A stretch of DNA of 62,000 bases from Bacteroidales bacterium (GTDB taxonomy: Bacteria > Bacteroidota > Bacteroidia > Bacteroidales > GCA-2748055): contig JARGFP010000004.1 of assembly GCA_029210585.1 (NCBI GenBank), positions 188,537-250,536 of the forward strand. Direction: 5' to 3'. Positions 1 through 7,544 of the stretch are shown piece after piece. Numbering within the stretch: position 1 is the first letter of the stretch; every line of letters starts with the position of its first letter. Both the position numbers and the translations under genes were made by a program. The notes under the pieces are model-generated. The model searched no databases and was not told the DNA's origin. It saw only the letters and a list, made by a program, of their open reading frames with translations.

Positions 1-135
1 AACGCCCCTTCGCATTGGGGGTACCATTCTCTATGATCGTAATGAATTATTGAAATGCAAGTCAAAATAATGAACCACAAAAAATCAACCTGACCCCACT
101 ATGAAAAACAGACAGGTTTACTAATTAATATTTGA

Positions 136-1125
136 ATGATGCAGGACAAAGTCGAAACACTAAAACAGGATGTTCAAAGTAAAATCGAAAAGCTGAACGG
201 TACCACCGATGAAGCAGAAAAATTATCAATAGGCAGCACAGGCGAGGAACTTTTGAACCTTGATATAAAGGAACTGCCGAAGCTATGCGATCCAATTTTA
301 CCGCAGTCTGGGGTTGTGGCACTAGCGGGCCCCAGCGATTCTGGAAAGTCGGCAATGTTGAGACAGTTTGCAATATCAATTGTATCGGGTGCCGATAGTT
401 TTCTAGGGTTTCCATTGCACCCCAGATACAACAGCGGAATTTATATTTCAAGTGAGGACGATTCGACAGCAGTTAGTTTTCTGCTTAATAAGCAAAACAC
501 GCATTTTGAGGTCGAAAACAGCGCACTCAGGAACCTGTATTTTGTATTTGATACAGAAGACCTGCCGAACAGGCTGGAAGGCTATTTAAAGCAAAAGAAA
601 ATGGACTTTGTTATTCTTGACTGCTTCGGCGACCTGTACGGCAAGCAAATGAATGAAGGCCCGCAGGTAAGATCTTTTTTGAATCAGTTTTCACAGCTGG
701 CCAATAAGTACAACACACTAATAATAATATTACACCACATCGGCAAGCGACGGGAAGACTTTGAACCCAGTAAACACAATTTATTAGGATCCCAGGCATT
801 TGAGGCAAAGATGCGGTTAGTGCTGGAACTTCGAAGCGACCACCTAGAGGCATATAAGAAACACTTGTGCATAGTCAAAGGGAATTATCTGAGCAGCGAA
901 ATGAAAAACGAATCATTTGTGCTGGAATTTGCCTCAGATTCATTGACATTCAGGAACACGGGCGACAGGGTATTATTTGAACACTTGACAAGCGATAGCA
1001 AGAAAGCAACCACGGCAGAAATAGCGCGATTACATGGAGAGGGTAAAACGCAAATGGAGATTGCAAAACAGTTGGGAATATCACAGGGGACAGTTAGTAA
1101 TCACCTGAAAAAAGCAAATTATTAA
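136..1125 (+). CDS. RepA-like AAA ATPase with C-terminal HTH
   Basis: A 329-residue RecA-fold ATPase of the AAA_25/RepA type found in plasmids and integrated elements, probably a replicative helicase or initiator ATPase of the element. Walker A (GPSDSGKS) is at residues 65-72 and Walker B (VILD) ends at D162. LHHIGK at about 200 looks like the sensor loop of this family. Residues about 297-327 form a helix-turn-helix of the resolvase/LuxR type (MEIAKQLGISQGTVSNHL), so the protein may also bind DNA. Two ATGs are adjacent; the first is used. It opens a co-directional block with the primase-like gene at 1241. Family call fairly sure, exact role inferred. Confidence 0.8.
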   Translation: MMQDKVETLKQDVQSKIEKLNGTTDEAEKLSIGSTGEELLNLDIKELPKLCDPILPQSGVVALAGPSDSGKSAMLRQFAISIVSGADSFLGFPLHPRYNSGIYISSEDDSTAVSFLLNKQNTHFEVENSALRNLYFVFDTEDLPNRLEGYLKQKKMDFVILDCFGDLYGKQMNEGPQVRSFLNQFSQLANKYNTLIIILHHIGKRREDFEPSKHNLLGSQAFEAKMRLVLELRSDHLEAYKKHLCIVKGNYLSSEMKNESFVLEFASDSLTFRNTGDRVLFEHLTSDSKKATTAEIARLHGEGKTQMEIAKQLGISQGTVSNHLKKANY

Positions 1126-1240
1126 TTATTAATACCCTAGGGAATTAATATCTAATATTAGACTAATATTAACTTAATAATGTTGAATATCAATAAGATA
1201 CAAGGGCGAATTAATATTAAGTAATAATAAGACATTAATA

Positions 1241-2350
1241 ATGGAAAATCACAGGTTCACACTTGAAAAATACAACGGCCCCCGATCCCGGCACACCTGC
1301 CCGGCTTGTGGCAAAGCTTTTGAATTTGTGCGCTACATTGATCAGGCCACGGGTGAACATCTTTATAACAACGTCGGACGGTGTAACAGGGAGGAAAGTT
1401 GCGGTTATCACTACACACCAGCGCAATACTTTGACGACGGCGGTAAACGCCCTGAAGGCGATTTCCTACCACCCAGAGTAATACCGAAAGATCCCAGCTA
1501 CATGGATATTAATCTAGTAACGGGATCAATGCGGAGTTACGATGATAACGCGCTGGTGCAGTTCTTACTATCAAAATATGATGCAGACAAAGTATGGAAA
1601 GCGGTGAATGATTACCGGATAGGCACCAGTCGACACTTTAATAACTCAACCGTATTTTGGCAGGTCGACCAACGGGGCCGGATCCACGCGGGCAAAGTAA
1701 TGAAGTACGACCACACAGGCCACCGGGTGAAGACTGACCGCGCGTTAATTACATGGGTACATAGTGTATTGAAACTTGAAAACTACAACCTACAACAATG
1801 CTATTTTGGTCAACACTTGATACAGGATCTTCCGGTTTGCATTGTTGAGAGCGAAAAAACAGCAGTCGTGTGCTCAATTGAGGTGCCAGACTTTACGTGG
1901 ATTGCCACAGGTGGTGTAAACGGTGCCAGATGGACCGAAAAGAGCGTTTCTAGTTGCTTAGATGGTGTAAAGGTTGTCATGTACCCAGATGCTGGATGTG
2001 CCGCTGAATGGTCTGAAAAGAGCCGACAACTGCCGTATGATATTACCGTGTCAGATCTTCTGGAAAGCTATCCGGCCGGGTATGATCTGGCAGATTATTT
2101 TATTGATAATTCAGATACGTCCTGCATCGACACGTCTGAAGTGGACCACCCGGGGGAGAATGTTCTCCCGGTGGTCTTTTCACTTGATGAATTGATCAAA
2201 AGAGCAGAAGCAGGTGAACGGCTGGATCTGGACGACCAGAAAAGAACAGGCGAATACTTTGCCTCAAAAAATCCACACTATAAAGATTTAATAAACGCGC
2301 TAAACCTTGACTACGGCGAATCAATTATGCTATCACAATCAAAATTTTAA
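1241..2350 (+). CDS. zinc-finger, Toprim-like primase protein (DUF6371 type)
   Basis: A 369-residue protein likely to be a primase or primase-associated factor of the integrated element. The N-terminus carries a zinc-ribbon-like cysteine set (CPACG near residue 20, then GRCNREESCGYH near 50), as in DnaG-type zinc domains. The middle holds a Toprim-like pattern: VESEKTA (acidic Glu) near residue 205 and MYPDAG (acidic Asp) near 250. This architecture matches the Bacteroidota DUF6371 family of mobile elements. It follows the ATPase after 115 bp of AT-rich DNA and precedes the next gene by 5 bp. Function rests on motif order and context, not on experiment. Confidence 0.7.
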   Translation: MENHRFTLEKYNGPRSRHTCPACGKAFEFVRYIDQATGEHLYNNVGRCNREESCGYHYTPAQYFDDGGKRPEGDFLPPRVIPKDPSYMDINLVTGSMRSYDDNALVQFLLSKYDADKVWKAVNDYRIGTSRHFNNSTVFWQVDQRGRIHAGKVMKYDHTGHRVKTDRALITWVHSVLKLENYNLQQCYFGQHLIQDLPVCIVESEKTAVVCSIEVPDFTWIATGGVNGARWTEKSVSSCLDGVKVVMYPDAGCAAEWSEKSRQLPYDITVSDLLESYPAGYDLADYFIDNSDTSCIDTSEVDHPGENVLPVVFSLDELIKRAEAGERLDLDDQKRTGEYFASKNPHYKDLINALNLDYGESIMLSQSKF

Positions 2351-2355
2351 ATAAC

Positions 2356-2763
2356 ATGAAGCCACTAGAACAAATACAACACGAAAGACGGGAGGCAACA
2401 AGGTTGCAATTTACGGATCAGGTGATCCCGCAAGGTAAAAAGGTAAAAGATATCACTGAATGCGCGGAACTATTAATCGTTACTTCGGTCAAGTCCGGGG
2501 CCGGGGTGAAGGTGAACCGCTGGTTATTCCTTACCACTGATGCGGAGGCATGGAGCAAGATCACGCCTGAAAACGCACACACCCTTCTAGGGCAATGGCT
2601 GAAGGTCTGCGGACTTACTGACAGTTCAACAGCACTTGCAAAAAAATTGCAGAGCCTCACTGAATGGGTGCGGACAGAGAAATACAAAACGTATCTGTCA
2701 GACATTCTGCCGATACTTCGGAAACACCTATCTGAAAAGGAGATGAAGTCACTTAATATTTAA
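2356..2763 (+). CDS. hypothetical protein of the integrated element
   Basis: A 135-residue soluble, mixed-charge protein with no family I recognise. It starts 5 bp after the primase-like gene and is followed after 17 bp by another unknown gene, so all are probably co-transcribed. The sequence is predicted largely helical, with a Trp-rich middle (WLFLTTDAEAW) and a Lys/Glu-rich C-terminus. There is no signal peptide or membrane segment. It may be an accessory replication factor; that is inference from position only. Confidence 0.55.
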   Translation: MKPLEQIQHERREATRLQFTDQVIPQGKKVKDITECAELLIVTSVKSGAGVKVNRWLFLTTDAEAWSKITPENAHTLLGQWLKVCGLTDSSTALAKKLQSLTEWVRTEKYKTYLSDILPILRKHLSEKEMKSLNI

Positions 2764-2780
2764 CAATTAAAATTTTAGAA

Positions 2781-3335
2781 ATGAAGACACTAGTAAACAC
2801 AGACGCAGCAAAAAGCGAATTGAACACAGTAACAAAATCCATTGCCGGGGTAAACTCCCTGATAAAATTGATTCACAGTTACACCGGAACAAACGTTGCC
2901 CCCGATGATATTCTGAATGCGGTTCGCAATGAAAAGCACACGAATGGGTATATTTTTAATCGCATTCTGAAACTTTCCGAAAATTCATTTGCAGGTACGG
3001 AGATCGACAAACAGGATTACCCGATTATAAAAGACAAAATCGACACCTCTTTACGATCTATAAGGATCAGCAGCGAATTTGATGATCTGGTTTACCAGTC
3101 AAACAATGAACTGTTCTTAGAACCTGATGCACAGCAAAAAGTTAATTCGAAACATACCCTAAAGCTGGACCCGGTACTGGATAAATATCAAATGGCAGTA
3201 AAGCTGGCAACTGTCCTGAATGAATCGCGTGAACTGATTGAGATGAACCAGAACCGGCCGTTACCCGCAGGTCTGAAGGTGAACGCAGGAGTTTACAGCG
3301 TAAACGATGAATTTTTTATTGAAATATTAAAATAA
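2781..3335 (+). CDS. hypothetical protein of the integrated element
   Basis: A 184-residue soluble protein, not recognised. It has no membrane segment, signal peptide or cysteine motif. The sequence alternates helical stretches with short charged loops and ends in a short hydrophobic strand (EFFIEILK). It sits between two other small unknown genes with gaps of 17 and 8 bp, consistent with one transcript from the ATPase gene onward. The start ATG follows an A-rich leader. Confidence 0.55.
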   Translation: MKTLVNTDAAKSELNTVTKSIAGVNSLIKLIHSYTGTNVAPDDILNAVRNEKHTNGYIFNRILKLSENSFAGTEIDKQDYPIIKDKIDTSLRSIRISSEFDDLVYQSNNELFLEPDAQQKVNSKHTLKLDPVLDKYQMAVKLATVLNESRELIEMNQNRPLPAGLKVNAGVYSVNDEFFIEILK

Positions 3336-3343
3336 CTGTAATC

Positions 3344-3559
3344 ATGGAAACTAAAGAAATAATAAAATATTTTGAGGATAAGATCCTGCCGTCAATGGAC
3401 GAGATTATCAAAGAATGGGAAAGCAATCGTTTTGACGCTAAACAGGAGCGTATTATGAAAGGATTGTTAACCGGACTGTTTGACTTCATTGAGGAGGTTA
3501 ACGGCACCAAACAGGCGGCACGCAGGTATAGACTTGAGGAGTATAAAAGGAGAATGTAA
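3344..3559 (+). CDS. small helical hypothetical protein
   Basis: A 71-residue, highly charged, all-helical protein (METKEIIKYF start, KRRM end), 8 bp after the preceding gene. No recognised domain. The composition resembles small regulatory or accessory proteins of phage-like elements. Size and context support it being real. A 65-bp gap holding a short GC-rich inverted repeat (accacaggggg ... tttgtggt) separates it from the next gene. Confidence 0.5.
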   Translation: METKEIIKYFEDKILPSMDEIIKEWESNRFDAKQERIMKGLLTGLFDFIEEVNGTKQAARRYRLEEYKRRM

Positions 3560-3624
3560 CCGGGTTGCTATGAACCACAGGGGGCGGGGTAATGCCTTGC
3601 CTTTTGTGGTTTAATTAATGAAAA

Positions 3625-4095
3625 ATGAAAAGAGATATTGACACCATATTAGAAGCTCTGCCATACCTTGTAAAGCCGGGTTATTGTGATCACAGCAGAT
3701 CCGTTGCCACACATGAAGCGAGCCACGCGGTAATAATATTACTGAACTCAAACGGACAGGCCCCGGAAAGGGTTACACTAGATCCACCGATGACATATTT
3801 CAGATGGGACAAGCTGCCCGCGGAAATTGCTGCAATGGTCCACATGGCAGGAGCAGCGGGACAAGCTTTACACAGCGGCAGGTACGTTTTCAGTGAGGGG
3901 GACCGGGAGAACCTTTATAATACAGTCAGTACGCACCGTATGGAGTACCCAATTATCTTAAGCTTGTGGAAACATACCCACGCTGATTTAATCAATAACT
4001 GGCCTATGGTCCAATTAATCGCAAGTGCGTTAATGAGAGAGGGAACATTAAAAGAGAATTATTTTAAACGATTTCTAAAAAAAATAATACAATGA
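3625..4095 (+). CDS. small HExxH protein, M41 (FtsH-protease)-like
   Basis: A 156-residue protein with a zinc-peptidase signature HEASH at about residues 31-35 (THEASHAVIILL), the form used by M41 proteases (HEAGH). About 60 residues on lies SEGDREN, where the Asp could be the third zinc ligand as in FtsH. The intervening Ala/Gly-rich helix (MVHMAGAAGQAL) also fits that fold. There is no AAA module and no membrane segment, so it would be a free-standing minimal protease domain. Its TGA overlaps the ATG of the next gene (ATGA). Peptidase assignment is by motif only. Confidence 0.55.
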   Translation: MKRDIDTILEALPYLVKPGYCDHSRSVATHEASHAVIILLNSNGQAPERVTLDPPMTYFRWDKLPAEIAAMVHMAGAAGQALHSGRYVFSEGDRENLYNTVSTHRMEYPIILSLWKHTHADLINNWPMVQLIASALMREGTLKENYFKRFLKKIIQ

Positions 4096-4232
4096 CAGAA
4101 GAAAAGTTAAACAAGCTGATTGAGTTACTAAGTGAATACCTTCAGATGCAAGCGGGACAGGATCCCGAAGGGCCGGCCCTGTTCTATGCTGACCAGCTGG
4201 AACAGTTGAGGGGGGGTAGGTTCAATCTCTAG
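4092..4232 (+). CDS. 46-residue hypothetical protein
   Basis: A short ORF (starts MTEEKLNKLIELL, ends RGGRFNL) whose ATG overlaps the stop of the HExxH gene in an ATGA junction, a strong sign of translational coupling. The first 20 residues form an amphipathic helix, followed by a short acidic segment. No family recognised. Confidence 0.45.
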   Translation: MTEEKLNKLIELLSEYLQMQAGQDPEGPALFYADQLEQLRGGRFNL

Positions 4233-4327
4233 GGATTTAAGCCCATACCGCGCCTCAAAGCAACTTTGTTTCATGAGTGATTTTGATTCCTTTTCCGGGA
4301 ACATATAACTAATTGATATTTAATATT

Positions 4328-4693
4328 ATGACAAATAACAGCTATAAAAAACCGGCCTTTTTGAGTACAAAAGCGCGTAAATATTGGGACTTTCTGACAA
4401 AGCAGCTAGAAAGTATCGAGGCATTTCACGAAATAGACACGTTACAGTTAGGAATCCTTTGCAACGCCCTGAATGATTATGAGCAGGCAACTAAACAGTT
4501 GGACAAGGAGGGGCGAACGTACTTAAAGGGCGGCATGATCAGGTTACACCCTGCAAACCAAATACAGGCAGATTCTTTGAAAACTATCAAAGAAATAGGG
4601 GCCGGGTTTGGTCTTAACTTCAGATCCCGAGAAAGTCTGTTAAAGGTATTCATGCCAAAAAAGGAAAAAGATGAATTTGATAGGTTGATATAA
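4328..4693 (+). CDS. phage terminase small subunit, P27 family-like
   Basis: A 121-residue protein matching the P27-type terminase small subunit pattern: an early LSTKARKYWDFLTKQL helix, a LGILCNALNDYEQATKQL helix, then LHPANQIQADSLKTIKEIG and a C-terminal GLNFRSRESL stretch. In phages this protein recognises packaging DNA and loads it on the large subunit. The ATG at 4328 is preferred to an in-frame TTG 15 bp upstream. No large subunit, portal or capsid gene follows before the tRNA, so the element may be a satellite or a remnant that borrows another phage's packaging machinery. Confidence 0.7.
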   Translation: MTNNSYKKPAFLSTKARKYWDFLTKQLESIEAFHEIDTLQLGILCNALNDYEQATKQLDKEGRTYLKGGMIRLHPANQIQADSLKTIKEIGAGFGLNFRSRESLLKVFMPKKEKDEFDRLI

Positions 4694-4728
4694 TTTTACC
4701 AGCTGATCCATAAACAGGTAAAAACAAT

Positions 4729-4881
4729 ATGAATATAGAAGTCAATAAAGATATGATCAGGGAGATAGACAACGAGATTCAACGGTTTAGGAATAGTTAT
4801 CTATCAACTAAAGATATTCTATTCATTGAGAAATTAAAGAAGATATCTGGCATGGATGACCACACAACAACACCACGTTAA
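4729..4881 (+). CDS. 50-residue hypothetical protein, last gene of the element
   Basis: A small charged helical ORF (starts MNIEVNKDMIREI, ends DHTTTPR) 35 bp after the terminase small subunit gene. No family recognised. It has an A-rich leader (aggtaaaaacaat) that could act as a ribosome site. It is the last reading frame before the tRNA boundary. Confidence 0.35.
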   Translation: MNIEVNKDMIREIDNEIQRFRNSYLSTKDILFIEKLKKISGMDDHTTTPR

Positions 4882-4959
4882 GTATCACCCGAAGTGTCAC
4901 CCACAACATTTTAAAAACCCGTAATTTACTGTAATACAGCCTAATATAATTACAAGTTG

Positions 4960-5031
4960 TGACCCCACCGGGATTCGAACCCAGATCGCAAGAACCGGAA
5001 TCTTGTATTCTATCCGTTGAACTATGGGGCC
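4960..5031 (-). tRNA. tRNA-Arg (anticodon CCG)
   Basis: Read on the minus strand this 72-nt stretch folds as a full cloverleaf. The acceptor stem GGCCCCA pairs with TGGGGTC (one G-U), with discriminator A at 4960. The anticodon stem CAAGA/TCTTG encloses loop TTCCGGT, giving anticodon CCG for Arg codon CGG. The T arm is CTGGG-TTCGAAT-CCCGG. CCA is not encoded. Its 3' end faces the integrated element, so it is the likely attachment site. Confidence 0.93.
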
Positions 5032-5065
5032 AATATTATTATGAACTTATTTATTTCCTCTCTCC

Positions 5066-5190
5066 TGCCCCCACCGGGATTACTCGACTCCTATCGTCGT
5101 CTCGTGAGCTCGGCGTCGTACCTCCGCCTCGGTTCGAACCCAGATCATAAGAACCGGAATCTTACATTCTATCCATTGAACTATGGGGCC
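5066..5190 (-). tRNA. tRNA-Arg (CCG) interrupted in the T loop by 53 bp
   Basis: A second tRNA-Arg with the same CCG anticodon loop (TTCCGGT) and 5' half (starts at 5190), differing from its neighbour at a few stem positions. The T loop is split: after TTCGAA come 53 extra bases before TCCCGG resumes the T stem and acceptor strand. On the + strand the insert runs from 5082 to 5134, between GGATT and CGAACC, leaving TT at both edges. The acceptor strand is TGGGGGC, so G2 now faces G71, a mismatch where the intact copy has G-U. Either a pseudogene or an RNA that needs removal of the insert. The intact copy at 4960 can supply the function. Confidence 0.8.
5082..5134. repeat. 53-bp insertion element inside a tRNA T loop
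   Basis: The insert is GC-rich and begins ACTCGACTCC on the + strand and ends GCCTCGGTT. It can form small stems, for example CGAC-TCCTATC-GTCG (5085-5099) and GGCG...CGCC. The core CTCCTATCGTCG recurs at about 51390 and AGCTCGGCG recurs at about 51452, both in an intergenic repeat region, so it may belong to a dispersed family of short structured repeats. It resembles in principle the Rickettsia palindromic elements that insert into genes and RNAs. Confidence 0.6.
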
Positions 5191-5282
5191 GTTAATACGG
5201 ATGGCAAATTTAAGGATTATTTGTAATAATCAAGGATTATTTGTTGATGTAGTAAAATGGGCATTTTGGTAACACGAAATTT

Positions 5283-5765
5283 TTAATTCTCTCCTGCTTT
5301 CTCCAAAATTTCTTTTTTGAGCTTTTCAGTGATCCATACGTCCTTTTCGGTCAATTCATTCAACATCGGCTTAAGGTTCTCAATCAAACCTTCAGTTTTT
5401 GCTTTAAGCAAAATCCCGACTGTTCCGGTCACTTTTAAATCAGCATGTTTCGCATGAAAACGTCCAAGTTTCTCATCAATAAGTATCAAATCAGCACTCA
5501 ATTCTGTTGCCAAAACAATCGCCTCAGCTTCTCCTGAATCAAGATCCAGGAAATATTTAATTGCCTGTTTATTTTGAATTTCAACAATTTTTATCCAGTC
5601 AATTTTTGATAAATCTTTATAAAACCCTTTCTCTTTTCCGGCTTCGACCTCGGTATAAACGGCTGCTGGAATAAATATTTGGGTATAAAGTTGTCTTAAT
5701 AAATCAAGTCGATTTAGCTTCAATAAGGATATTATCGGTGTGGTATTTGAAACGACTTTAAGCAT
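5283..5765 (-). CDS. PIN-domain toxin, DUF3368 family
   Basis: A 160-residue PIN-fold protein of the DUF3368 type, expected to be an RNase toxin. Visible features are the N-terminal strand VVSNTTPIISLL (with Asn where many PINs have the first Asp, common in this subfamily), the DSGEAEAIVLA helix near residue 78 and LILIDEKLGR near 95, which hold acidic residues of the active site. It overlaps the upstream antitoxin gene by 8 bp, the usual coupling in type II toxin-antitoxin operons. RNase targets cannot be told from sequence. Confidence 0.82.
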   Translation of the reverse strand: MLKVVSNTTPIISLLKLNRLDLLRQLYTQIFIPAAVYTEVEAGKEKGFYKDLSKIDWIKIVEIQNKQAIKYFLDLDSGEAEAIVLATELSADLILIDEKLGRFHAKHADLKVTGTVGILLKAKTEGLIENLKPMLNELTEKDVWITEKLKKEILEKAGEN

Positions 5766-6015
5766 TCGCGATATCCTCGTTTAAATCGTCAATATCGTAT
5801 GCACCAAAGACTGAAACTTTATATTTTGCTAGTAAGTCCAAAAAATCCACCCTGGATAACCCCAAAACCCGCGCTGCAACACCAGATGATACTTTACCCA
5901 ATTCAAAGAGTTTTACTAATGAACTGGTTTTCATCTCTGATTCAAAATCCTTTTCACTCAATCTAAGTGAATTAGCTAAAGATTCAGGATATTCTATTTT
6001 TATCATTCCTTTCAT
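5758..6015 (-). CDS. UPF0175 family antitoxin
   Basis: An 85-residue protein of the UPF0175 family. An N-terminal segment (IEYPESLANSLRLSEKDFE) is followed by a predicted helix-turn-helix (LGKVSSGVAARVLGLSRVDFLDLLAKY) and a C-terminal tail FGAYDIDDLNEDI. UPF0175 proteins regularly precede DUF3368 PIN toxins and act as DNA-binding antitoxins. Here the gene is upstream of and overlaps the PIN gene. A promoter-like TATCTTTG lies 15 bp before the start, so autoregulation close to the gene is likely. Confidence 0.8.
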   Translation of the reverse strand: MKGMIKIEYPESLANSLRLSEKDFESEMKTSSLVKLFELGKVSSGVAARVLGLSRVDFLDLLAKYKVSVFGAYDIDDLNEDIANA

Positions 6016-6029
6016 TTTGAGCTTTTATA

Positions 6030-6037
6030 CAAAGATA
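6030..6037 (-). promoter_or_regulatory. Bacteroidota -7 motif (TATCTTTG) for the UPF0175/PIN pair
   Basis: Minus strand TATCTTTG matches the Bacteroidota -7 consensus TAnnTTTG exactly and lies 15 bp upstream of the antitoxin ATG. The -33 part is not clear. Confidence 0.5.
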
Positions 6038-6253
6038 AGGAAATCACTCACGATATGTATGTTACACGAAGTCTTTTTTACTTTACTAACCTTTTCAGGA
6101 TTTGTATAGTGTCAATGCCTCTAATGGTCGACATGACCTTTAATAGACCGCTCGAAACGATTAACCCCTGTCTTCAGAAATAGGTATTTTACCCCCGTTC
6201 ATCTGATCCGCTTTTATTCTCTATATAGACGAACTCCTATTACAGAGCCCCTG

Positions 6254-7054
6254 CTATTCTGACTCCTCCTGGTTCTGCAGTTGATCCTGCACCCCCTCCC
6301 ATTCCATCTCCAGCGGGACAGCCTCGAAATCTTCTCCGGGCACATATTCGAGCACGTAACGGATCCGGGAGGTGAAGTTCGGATGCGTGGAGACGATCTC
6401 AAATTTTTCCAGCAGCGTATTGTCCTGCTCCTCCTTCAGCTTCCTGAAGAATACGGCCAGGGTCCGGGGTTCAATCTGTGCATCTTCGAGCAAAGCGCAG
6501 GCAAATTCGTCCGCATCCTGTTCCTGTCCGCGGTCAAAACCGGTGGATGCCATGATCCGGGTTAATTCGCCCACCACGAACTGGTCGCCCGAGGTCAGGA
6601 CCGATATCCCCAGCTCCTTCGCCAGGCGGGTGACCACGTGCCGCATCTCTACATGTGCCATCTCGTGTGCGATCACGGCCGCCAGCTCCTCTGCCGAACC
6701 GGAAAACCCGATCAGTCCGGTGGTGACCAGGATATTGGCCCCGGGCAGGGTGAAGGCATTGATCATCTCATCCTCCACCACCACATAGTTATAGGTGTAC
6801 TCCGAATCCTCCAGCGCATTTTCCAGGCGAAGTCCGATCGATTCAACAGCAGATTGTACCTCCTCCGACTCAACCTCCCGGAAATCTGCAGATTTCATAA
6901 GTATCTCCAGGTAAGTCTCCCCCAACTTCTGCTCTTTCTCAATGCTTAACAGTTCCACCTTTTCCGGGAACAGCGGAAAAAAGGAAATGATCCCCCAGAT
7001 GCATCCGAAGATCACCAGGAGGATCGCAAGGTCCCTTATGATGGAGGTTCTCAT
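6254..7054 (-). CDS. M48 family metalloprotease, membrane-anchored
   Basis: A 266-residue protein with one N-terminal membrane segment (residues about 8-28) and a periplasmic peptidase domain. The zinc motif HEMAH is at residues 130-134 and the downstream EQDADEF (Glu about 178) supplies the third ligand, the M48 pattern shared with BepA/LoiP-type proteases that maintain outer-membrane proteins. The length fits the short M48 class without TPRs. It forms a tight run with two small membrane-protein genes upstream (gaps of 2 bp), so it is probably co-transcribed with them. Substrate unknown. Confidence 0.88.
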   Translation of the reverse strand: MRTSIIRDLAILLVIFGCIWGIISFFPLFPEKVELLSIEKEQKLGETYLEILMKSADFREVESEEVQSAVESIGLRLENALEDSEYTYNYVVVEDEMINAFTLPGANILVTTGLIGFSGSAEELAAVIAHEMAHVEMRHVVTRLAKELGISVLTSGDQFVVGELTRIMASTGFDRGQEQDADEFACALLEDAQIEPRTLAVFFRKLKEEQDNTLLEKFEIVSTHPNFTSRIRYVLEYVPGEDFEAVPLEMEWEGVQDQLQNQEESE

Positions 7055-7056
7055 GA

Positions 7057-7542
7057 TCAGATTTTTGGGGGTTGGTTGACACGCGAACCGGCATCCTTCT
7101 CTTCCCTTACCCTGTATACCTGCGCATAAGCCAGCTTTCCGAAAAACAGGAAGTAATAGAAATAACCCTTCCGGGCCTGCACTGCGCCCACGATACTGAA
7201 GATGAGATACACCAGGTTGGCCACAGCAACCATCACCACGTACCCCCAGAACACCTCAGAGAAGGCGTATTCCTTTACTAGGTTGGTGATAATCCAGACC
7301 ACAAGGCCAAGATTCAGCAAGGTCACGGGGATCTGGCTGTACAACGACTGCAAGGTGTGGAACTGTACAAACCTGCCCTTCGACCTGTTCACGAAATAGT
7401 AAATAATGGCGGCCACCAGGTTCAGGATGGGCAGCGGCAGCCCGAGGGCCGCGGTAGCAAACATCATGAAATAAGCCCCCATGGCATCTTCGCGCTCACG
7501 CACATCAAGTTCGTCAGGCTGCGGTAAAGGATGGTATTGCAT
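7057..7542 (-). CDS. DUF4870-type small membrane protein
   Basis: A 161-residue protein with about four hydrophobic segments separated by short loops. The pattern AIIYYFVNRSKGRFVQFHTLQS, with the charged NRSKG turn followed by QFH, is typical of DUF4870 (Tic20-like) proteins. It lies 2 bp from the genes on both sides. The C-terminus is polar and basic. Function of the family is unknown. Confidence 0.7.
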   Translation of the reverse strand: MQYHPLPQPDELDVREREDAMGAYFMMFATAALGLPLPILNLVAAIIYYFVNRSKGRFVQFHTLQSLYSQIPVTLLNLGLVVWIITNLVKEYAFSEVFWGYVVMVAVANLVYLIFSIVGAVQARKGYFYYFLFFGKLAYAQVYRVREEKDAGSRVNQPPKI

Positions 7543-7544
7543 TG

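Larger units (their letters stand above)
1..4959 (+). mobile_element. right portion of a tRNA-Arg-integrated phage-like or satellite element
   Basis: All genes from 136 to 4881 run on the + strand and consist of a replication ATPase, a primase-like protein, small unknowns and a terminase small subunit. Composition is visibly more AT-rich than the 6-38 kb core. The block ends exactly at the 3' end of a tRNA-Arg gene, the classic site for tyrosine-recombinase integration. Neither an integrase nor the other attachment site is in the window, so the left end must lie before base 1. Extent is inferred. Confidence 0.6.

Noticed and set aside
91-100. TGACCCCACT near the left edge resembling the tRNA-Arg 3' end (TGACCCCACC at 4960), as a possible second attachment site
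   Set aside because: Only 9-10 bases match and they lie just before the first element gene; too short to call an att site.
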